This document shows, piece after piece, positions 56,301-64,000 of a DNA stretch of 64,000 nucleotides. The position numbers and the translations under genes were made by a program. Numbering within the stretch: the stretch's first letter is position 1; each line of letters begins with the position of its first letter. The notes beneath the pieces were generated by a model. It was not told where the DNA came from. It ran no database searches and saw only the letters and a program-made list of their open reading frames with translations. Location of the stretch: contig ML769544.1 of NCBI GenBank assembly GCA_009733575.1, forward strand, positions 94,661 to 158,660, given 5' to 3'. Source of the DNA: Gymnopus androsaceus JB14 (lineage: Eukaryota > Basidiomycota > Agaricomycetes > Agaricales > Omphalotaceae).

Positions 56301-58288
56301 GGTATGTGATTTATTTGTGCAGCGCCGGGGTGTGCCGGTGCTTGCTTCTACGGGACGAGCCGCAGACTCGCCGGAGGAATTCAAATGTAGGTTTTCGGCT
56401 ACCTGCGCAATCCAGCGACCCTCCGCCGGCGGCTATGAGCCACGCCCAAGCAGCAACCTTGCCTCGCGCGGGGGGCGGGAATCGGTCGCCGAGTCAGGGC
56501 CTGTTCCATGCGGACCTCCCTCGTCCGAGCCTGGGCACCGAGTTGCGGATTCATGATGTGGGGAGCCACACTCGCATGACAGGGCTTCGTTTCATGTGCA
56601 GAAGCACACAGATTGGAGATGAAATTCCCCAAATTGAGGTTTTAATCCAATTTGGGAACTTATGCGTAAACCCGGCAGTCACCGCCACACAACGTTCAGC
56701 GCATGAACGTTACTTGAGCTGGTCAGCTCGCATGCCAGTCGAGCCTGGGAGTGTGTTTTCCACAACGCCGGAAGATCATGGGGCACCAAGTCATGAAAAT
56801 GACTCGGTGTCTTCCCAAAATTGGGGTTTTTTCAAACCAAATCTTGGGAATATAGGTCGCAACAGGAGCTTCGCCCAAAATGTTACGGAATGAACATATG
56901 TGACGTTGTCACGCTTTGACTAGAGTCAAGCTGGGTATGATACGGGACGCATCCTGGGGCACCGAGTCATGAACAGGACCTCTGGTCTTGCACAATGTTA
57001 CTAAACACTCTAAACACTTGGTTTCCAGCCCGATTCTTTAACCCTTCCCTGGTCAGGGAATTATCGGTATTCCAATTTCTTGGCACGAGGGCGAAGGTCG
57101 TGGGAAGACAAAGGGAGAATGAGGAAAGAGGAGCGGGAAGTGTGAGACAAGACACACCCAGAGAGTGTCAGAAGTCACCCTGGAGCGTGACATATGTCAC
57201 CCCCACGGGTCGCGGGATGCCGTAAGCGGGGAATTCGACTGCAAGGCTTTGTGCCCTGTCCAGCCATCAGGCTGGGCTGCCAATCGTCTCGTCAGTCACT
57301 ACCTCTAAGGCGTTCCCCGGTGGGTATGGAGCGAGTCTCCTCGGGGAGGAGTGGAGTGCCGCTCGTTCACTCTGTTAGCCGTGGCCCTGGTTAACATTTC
57401 CGCCTGAATGTGCGAAATTGTTCGCAGAGAGCCCCTTCTTTGGCTCACTGGGACTTGTGCTGTTGCACATATCAGCCTTGACAAGAAATCGCCGGATTGG
57501 GAATGACCCCAATCGGTGATCAAGCCGTGGTCGAGGTCCACCCATATTAAACGTTCAAACCTGAACAGGCGTCCTAGGTACTTTCCAGCCCAACAGCGAG
57601 TTGGGCTCTTTAAGAATCAGATTCTCGTCCCGCCCGCGCCCCCATCGCACCGGTGCGGCACCAAGGACGCAAAAACGAGTCCGGACGTGTAAGATCACTT
57701 GCCGTGGAATCTTTGGGGTTGGAGAGCGGCGAGTGTAGACCGAGCATCTCGTCGCCCTTGCTGGACATTGCCGTGCACGCAGATTCCAAGAATGGTTATT
57801 GGCGAGCAGCGGTGTTAGCACCACGTCACCGTAGCCCCGTGAGTCGCGTGAACAACTCGGCATCTCGCAGGGATCGCTGAAGAGTACACCCAGGCGGCGC
57901 GAAGCGAAAAGCGGCCCCCAAGGCCGCTCCTAACCGCCTGCGCGCGCCCGCGGCGAGGCAGCATGGACCCATGCTGCCTCCGTGCGCTACGCCAACCGAG
58001 TACTACTGGATCTTATTTCAGGCTCATACTCGCGACGTGTTTTTTTTTGTTGTTGCTTGTTTTAAAGTCTAAGTTTTTTATCTTTGTATATATATATTCT
58101 TATTAATACATACGAATATTGCAGGCGTTCGGGATATGCGGCCGCCACCTGTAGACGACTGAGGTCCCTGCCATCATGGGATCGCGGCATTACAGAGACT
58201 AACCAGAACTCAACTACAGTGGCTATTCCTGGTTTCTTCCTGATTTTTTTGAGGAAACATTTAATATTAAGTTGAAATTGAAATTGAG
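53330..58288 (+). mobile_element. GC-rich, ORF-less structured element with TTGAAA-type tail
   Basis: About 5 kb of GC-rich sequence in an AT-rich neighbourhood, full of short perfect stems (for example CCCTGGTCAGGG and GTCCAGCTCGGGCT...AGTCGAGCTGG). The longest open frames are about 195 codons and lack RT, endonuclease, DDE or other motifs. A T-rich segment (58035-58115) leads to a 3' end TTGAAATTGAAATTGAG, the kind of short A-rich repeat tail seen on non-LTR retrotransposons. Internal repeats: CCCTGGTCAGGGAATT at 54800 and 57047 with similar following sequence, and GGCACCGAGTCATGA-type motifs near 55799, 56533, 56782 and 56957. It is not nuclear rRNA as far as I can recognise. The 5' limit is uncertain and no TSD was found. 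Confidence 0.45.
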
Positions 58289-58538
58289 TACAAGAACATC
58301 AATCATAGTAAACCATTGACTGTTATGGTACGGTACCATCCTGTGTCAATGCCTGAAGCAGTGGTGGCATGGTCATACTGTGGCTGACATGGCTGTGACC
58401 ATGAATGGTACAGTAGTAAGCCCTAGTTGCCTCAGGCTGCTCAGGGTTCCTCGGGTTCCTCAAGTTCACCCATGTTAGTCCTATGGGGTGACTTCAGGGT
58501 ACCCTAGAGGGTAGCCTTCATTAACCTGAGTTGCCCTG
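58289..58538. other. Partial copy of a neighbouring element end
   Basis: 58429-58538 (TTGCCTCAGGCTGCTCAGG to TTAACCTGAGTTGCCCTG) repeats 59246-59357 of the adjacent element in direct orientation, so the left flank is another fragment of the same family. Confidence 0.6.
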
Positions 58539-59579
58539 CATCAGCAAAAATGCTCTGGGCCCTAGGTTACTAAGAAGTTACCTCAGGTATCCTAGGTCCC
58601 CCAGGCTTCCTAGGTCTCCTAGGTAACCTAGGCTGCCTAGGTCATCCAGGTTTATCTCTTTTTCCTCTGCCTTTTCAGGTTGCCAAGAGTAACCTATGTC
58701 AACCTGAGATAGCCTGAGGTAACCTGAGTGAACCTGAGACAGCCTGAGCAAAAAACATCTCAGTTATCTCATTATTCAACGTTCTTTACACTCAATTTTA
58801 TTGCTTAACATTGCTCAACTTGTATTATCTTATTAAATTCAGATATTCTTAGACTCACATTAGGGATTCTTATTAGCTGAAGCTTCTTAGTGTCTCACTG
58901 CCTTTGACTTACATCTCGGAACAGCTCACTTAAGTCATTTAGATTCAAGTTTAAGTGTAGCAAGCTTAGAAGGTATTCTGTTATGTTCTTGATGAATGTG
59001 ATTTGACCACATCAACAGGTTTTTGATTGTACGCAGTTCACAGGCACCCACGCGGTTTGGCGCTTATTTAAGCGCCTATTTCGCGCAATTACTTACAACT
59101 TTGATCTATAGGTGATTTATCAAGCAAGTGGAATATCTGCTTTTCACTGCAGAACATCTATCTATATATTTAATAGCTTAAAACCCGAAGTCATTTAGGC
59201 TCTTTAGGTTGTATAAAATTAAACCAAGTTTCAGACTGTCTCAGGTTGCCTCAGGCTGCTCAGGCTTCCTCAGGCTTCCTCAGGTTCACCTATGTTGGCT
59301 CTATGGGGTGACTTCAGGGTACCCTAGAGGGTAGCCTTCATTAACCTGAGCTGCCCTGGTCACCCAGGCTGCCCAGGCTACCCAGGTTACCTGAGGTTGA
59401 TCTATAGGGTAACCTCAGGTCACCCAGGCTACCTAGGCTACCACAGCTCAGAGCATTTTTGCTGATGTGGTCACCCAGGCTGCCCAGGCTACCTAGGTGA
59501 CCTGAGGTTGATCTATAGGGTAACCTCAGGTCACCCAGGATACCTAGGCTACTGCAGGCCCAGAGCATTTTTGCTGATG
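58539..59579. mobile_element. CATCAGCAAAA-family TIR element, 1041 bases
   Basis: Perfect 22-base TIRs starting CATCAGCAAAAATGCTCTGG. Subterminal arrays of CCTAGG, CCCAGG and CCTGAGG motifs lie on both sides. The right end is duplicated: one TIR ends at 59467 and a second at 59579, about 112 bases apart. No coding frame. The body aligns with the truncated copy at 49749-50576. Confidence 0.85.
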
Positions 59580-60049
59580 ACCCACAACAACCTACAGCAA
59601 TCCACAGCAGCCATGGGTGCAATCATTGAAGCTAAGATAAAGCGTGGTGGAAATTTCCACCCAATACTATCATTCTGTTGGTTAATATGGCCTTCAAATT
59701 TCTTATCACCCGCTTGTCAGTCTGTTATCAAATTGTACTGCCCTTGCCTTCATGGCACCACATTCTCGGTTGCAACCTATAAGTTTAAATATTTCTAGAC
59801 ATTATTATCTACATACCACAGTTATAGAAACATTGTAACCTAGAGCCACACTTCTCTCATCTTCTCATTAGTACACCACTAATTTAAGAGTGTTGTAATA
59901 CATTTGAATCATGCATCTATCCTGTTTGTGGTATGGAATGCACCACAATGAATCTATATGATATGTTTGGTGGTAGAAGGCATCCTGCCGTTGGGCTCCA
60001 ATTCTTGAAGTTGTTCCTTCATGCACTAACCAATTAGATCATTAAATTT
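59580..60049. other. Short stretch without a supported gene
   Basis: AT-rich, no motif recognised. Confidence 0.4.
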
Positions 60050-62040
60050 CTACATGGACCCGTAGCCACCATCACTATCATCTGTGTCCTCACCATCATC
60101 AGGTCCTAGATCATTGTTGGAGCCCCCATCACTGAGGGATCTTTCCAAATCAGAATCATTATCTTCACTTTCCGAGTCACTATCCCCATGCTCATTAGGC
60201 CTGCCCAAGTTATCCTTGTCCTCATCCACAGGCCCTCCGCTTGTGTTTACAGTGGTTGTAGCTTGAGCATCAATATGACCTACTCCTCCACCAAGGTGTC
60301 GCATGAACATATCCCTATCAAGGAGTCTATGAGAAATATAAGCCATAGTACTTCAAGCAATGCCAAACACATAGAATGAAGCTCAGTTGTCAATCTTGTC
60401 AATCAGTCGTGCCACTGTAATTGTCTCAGCAGCAAGTAACTCTGATGTACGCCCACTTGCAAAGTCAGGCATAAGATGGCAGGCTTGTACAACCAGCAAC
60501 ACATCGAGAAAGTCAAACACATATTCATCAGTCTCTGGGACAAAGCCAACTTTTGGTAGCTTTGCCTCTTTAATCCCCCATTGATATCCTGGTTCCTCTC
60601 CCAACCAACGAACCCACAGAAACTCCATAGAATATGTATTGTGCACACCTCCCTTCTCATTATCAAGCCAAACAACATTGGCATGGAATATACCAAGTAC
60701 TCCAGCATACCAAAATGGATGTGCACAGGGAGACATATCTGGTGAATGAACCATCACATTGCAATGGTCAGTGCAAGGATTGATAACATCTTGATCCTGA
60801 TGTACATCATACATTGTAAAGTTGATGCGCAGAGTTTTTGTGGCAAACATCTTATTGTCAAACAAAACAATTGACTTGCATTGCTCATCCGTGAATGATT
60901 TGTGAGTATCACCATCAAATTCCTGCTCAAGAAGGCAGCCAAGTGGATGATCCTTGAGCTTCCTGTAGAAGTTCTGGTGGAAGAAATCATCAATATCAAG
61001 AGTTTTGAAAGTCCACAAGTACTTGCTGACCTTCTTTGCTGGATCTTCATGCTTGTCCAAATGCAAAAACTCAGAAAGATGAATAGGGTGATTTTTGTTT
61101 GAAGAAATAAAATGGTGAATGTTAGGGGGAACTTTCCTATCTTCCTCAATGGTACTCATTTCCATACAACATGATGTGGATGCTGTCCCAAGGTTTCTGT
61201 GAAATCTGATACCTTCTTCTTGCCTAGCTTGGCTAGCTTCCTAGCTTTCATGAGAGCTGACTTGGCCTTCTGTAGCTTTTTCTCACGCTGGTATCATTTT
61301 GCAATTTGCTTTGTTGCATCATGCTTGTTTGTGAGGCTGTATAGCATTTTTACTGTTCAATGTGCAAGCTCTCCCTGTACATGACAATGTGTTAAGTGTG
61401 AGGCTTCAGAGTACATAGACACTTACAACTTGAGTCAAATAATTGTCTGTAGTTCCCCACAAATGAATGAATGGAACATAGTCACCCATTGCATGCCATT
61501 TATATGTGAAAAGGTTGAGTGTTCGTGGTTTTCTACTGGGAGGCACATTTGAGGCCAAAGCTATAATTTCCAAGTAAGTATTTGTTAAAATAACTGAGGC
61601 GTGCATGTATATCACATACTTTTCTTTGGCTCTTGGTTAGAGTCAGCCTGACGTGACTGAGTGGCTGCTTGATGTCAAGCTCGAGCATCTTGCTTGCAGG
61701 GTAGCTCATAAGTGGAGAGTTTTGCAGCTGACTTATCTCTAAACTCCCAATGAGCTTCCCAACTTCTGTTGTTGTTTTCTCTAACCACTCTAAGGTGGGC
61801 TCTGTGTGAAGACAAAGCTTTGCAAGAGCATGCCACTGTGCAAGACGATACAATAGCTTCATCAGATGCTTATTATGCTCATGCTCAAACAAATGTTCAA
61901 ATGCAGGGATTGGTCACTGAGGATTAAGAATAGTTGTCCCAAAAGCAGGGATCCATCAAAACCTGGAGAGATATTGAACATTCCATAACACGTTAATTTG
62001 ACACTCACCATTGATCTAACTTGGCTATCTTTCTGCACCA
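60050..62040 (-). pseudogene. Plavaka-type transposase, C-terminal part, decayed
   Basis: Minus-strand segments in order: FEHEHNKHLMKLLYRLAQWH and LAKLCLHTEPTLEWLEKTTT (about 61892-61740); RTLNLFTYKWHAMGDYVPFI and HLWGTTDNYLTQV (about 61530-61430); then, after a GTAAGT...TACAG intron, GELAH-stop-TVKMLYSL; then a long frame at 61165-60383 (YDVHQDQDVINPCTDHCNVM, PFWYAGVLGIFHANVVW, FLWVRWLGEEPGYQWGIKEA). It ends RDMFMRHLGGGVGH and an acidic tail at 60050. This order matches the C-terminal half of Plavaka proteins of Agaricomycetes, a CACTA-related DDE group. Stops in GELAH-stop and IAK-stop-YQREKK and the missing N-terminal catalytic half show it is a relic. Confidence 0.75.
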
Positions 62041-64000
62041 TTTGGAGGAGCATATAACATATGTATCAGATAGGTAAATAATGTTTTCCAGACACCAAGC
62101 TTGATTTCATGCAAGAGGTCCACTGCAAGCATTCTTGAAACTGGGAAATGGGTACCTAAACAGTCAATAAATGCATTCTAGTGGAAATATTCAAACTATT
62201 TAGCAGATTGAATACAAGAAAAGAGTAATCAAGGTCCTTACGAAGGTGGGAATAGATTGATGAGTTAGATTTGTGCTAGGTATGAAAACCAACCCAACAA
62301 CAATCACCCCAATCAGATACAATCCAAAAGGTTTAATTTAATGTGAGGAAGGAGGTTGTCAAAGGTTCCCTTGACTACTAATTGATTCGAAGAGAAAAGC
62401 ACTTGACAGTTGACACAGATAGTATGCAATGAACAAGGTTTTATATTTGGAGGGAGGTTTTGAAAAGCCAACTAACGTACGACAACGTGCTGGACTAATT
62501 GAGGGGAAAGCAAACACCAAAGCACGGGTCAAGTACACCAACTCAACAAACGACTTTGTGTATCTCGGGAGCCTTTACGTTGCTGCACAATGATACTCCA
62601 ACTCTCAGGGATTCCCACAAGTTACCTAACAAGCTTATATGACCGCCGCGCAAGTCACTCGAGTAGGCATTTTTGAACACACTCAGCAAAGAGCGGGCAA
62701 GGGGTAGAATCTGTTGGTAAAGCTAGGTAACACTCCGAGAAGCTTCCTCCCTAAAACTAGACCAAGCCAACACTTGGGTCCAAGACCTTTCCTAATCAAC
62801 AACAGGCTTGTCAAGGTGTGCACATTAGGCTCCACCTGCAGTCCTAAGACTGATGTGACCTCTCTTCGAGATGAAAACCAGGAATGCTCGACTTAATAGC
62901 CGGGAAGTAGAATGAACAGCCTCAGTATTATCGAGGTTACAAGAAGGCCACCCATTTCAAAGGTTGCAGAGGACCATGCAGATGCATCTGAGTGTGTACG
63001 AATTACTACAGGTCCTAAGATAGAACTGCGTTTCAGGTATCAAGTCTAACTTGTTATTCCAAGATAGAATAGCTACCCTTATATACTGAGCGAGATATAA
63101 TAAAATAGGAAAATGAGAGAAACTGAGTGAGATAGGATGAAACAGAGTAAGTAAAATAGAAAAAGATAAATAATGTCCATATATGCTTGTATACTATGGT
63201 TTTGCCTCGATGTTTTTCCTGCCTTGTTTGTTTGTCTTCCTCAATTGGGTCGACCTTTGGGATTTTGGTCTGAATCAACTCGAGTCATTTGCCTTTTTAC
63301 AAGGTTCGCCAGTTCCTTTAGCAGAACAGCCCTCGGAGGTATTTCTATGTTTTTCCTTGCCAATGGGAAACTGGTTATTATCCCTAGTTCTGCACGGTCT
63401 CGAGTCTAGATGCCTGGTAGCATATGGATCTCGGTAAGATGCTGAGGCTCGGATAGAAACACTCCTTGGTCCTTCCATGCTCTAGAAGTAGCTGCAGCAA
63501 GTGGGTCATGTGGCCGTGTTGGAATGCCGCAGCTATCTGCCTGGGTGCTTTCCAGCAAGCGTCAACTTTGAGGGCACCCATTAGGGTACTTCCTCATCTC
63601 AGTCCACCTTGCTTTGTTAATAAACTTAAGTGTCGTGTAGACTCCTTGGTGAGCTGATCACGGAAGCAATGCCTCGTTAAGACTTCAATCCCTTGGGTAT
63701 ATCCTTTGATGACCTAGCCTAGTATAACTGGTATGTGGGCTCGTTTATCTGCCTCGGTCAGCAACTTGTTATCCAACAAGCTTGCCTCGCTACACCATAC
63801 TGCGCATAGGACTTTGATCAAGGTGCATTCACAAAGTTAAGTATGGTACCATTGCGCGTACTGTTACTCTGCAACCTCTTGGGTAGAATAGGTCCTTGGT
63901 AGATTTTAACTATCAGCTCGGGCTCACTATAGTTGTCTTATTGACTGTGTTTTGTTACTAACAGAACCTAGGATTATTGGTTCTGCGCAGTTCTAGCTTT
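62041..64000. other. Stretch without a supported gene
   Basis: No coding frame above about 85 codons and no recognised motif. Parts (62360-62910; 63040-64000) read like retrotransposon LTR or leader sequence, but no boundaries, TSD or partner copies are visible within the window. Confidence 0.4.

Noticed and set aside
53330..58288. Ribosomal RNA or intergenic-spacer array
   Set aside because: GC-rich and stem-rich, but I recognise no conserved 5S, 18S, 5.8S or 28S signature on either strand.
1..64000. CRISPR arrays, bacterial operons or prophage
   Set aside because: Intron-rich eukaryotic gene structure throughout; the tandem repeats found are coding (TPR), microsatellite or transposon subterminal arrays without spacers.

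Overview
The window is nuclear DNA from a filamentous fungus, most likely an Agaricomycete (mushroom-type basidiomycete). The evidence is many short GT-AG introns of roughly 45-75 bases with CTAAT/CTGAC-like branch sites, an FBXO9/Hrt3/Pof7-type F-box gene, NB-ARC-TPR and NACHT STAND proteins of the kind Agaricomycetes carry in large numbers, an F-box-like pseudogene with the usual Agaricomycete N-terminal layout, and a Plavaka-type transposase fragment. All identifications rest on reading translations by eye; no database search was run.

Layout. (1) 1-7.6 kb: a minus-strand gene with three CCHC finger repeats that runs off the left edge, a mostly empty stretch, then an intact six-exon F-box gene (5659-7581). 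(2) 7.3-14.5 kb (block A) and 33.2-38.5 kb (block B) are two copies of one segment: the 3' end of the F-box gene, two serine-rich genes and a non-coding tail. The second serine-rich gene is open in block B (644 codons) and frameshifted in block A; the first is broken in both. Block A also holds a TIR element built around a giant palindrome, and block B preserves the empty site. (3) 14.7-17.9 kb: an NB-ARC plus ten-unit TPR STAND gene with one frameshift. (4) 20.3-33.2 kb: a four-level nest. A Tc1/mariner-like element (317-base TIRs, TA target site) carries a decayed DDE transposase and a convergent second gene. That second gene is split by a 9.1-kb CACTA-like element (TSD ATT). The CACTA-like element contains a Copia retrotransposon with nearly identical 342-base LTRs and TSD AGTGA. 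(5) 38.7-44.4 kb: an F-box-like pseudogene, an intact VPS29 gene, and two weaker gene candidates. (6) 44.9-49.5 kb: a decayed NACHT STAND gene. (7) 49.7-64 kb: transposon-dominated, with elements of a CATCAGCAAAA-ended family, a hAT-like MITE, a 5-kb GC-rich ORF-less element ending in a TTGAAA-type tail, and a Plavaka transposase remnant.

Intact host genes are few: the finger-protein gene (partial), the F-box gene, VPS29 and the 644-codon serine-rich gene. Most of the rest is decayed mobile DNA or decayed STAND genes. Premature stops at CGA-to-TGA sites, and an LTR difference at a CpG, point to CpG deamination. The observations most worth following are the two-gene Tc1/mariner-like unit, the TIR family whose members share ends but carry unrelated subterminal repeat arrays, and the structured GC-rich element.
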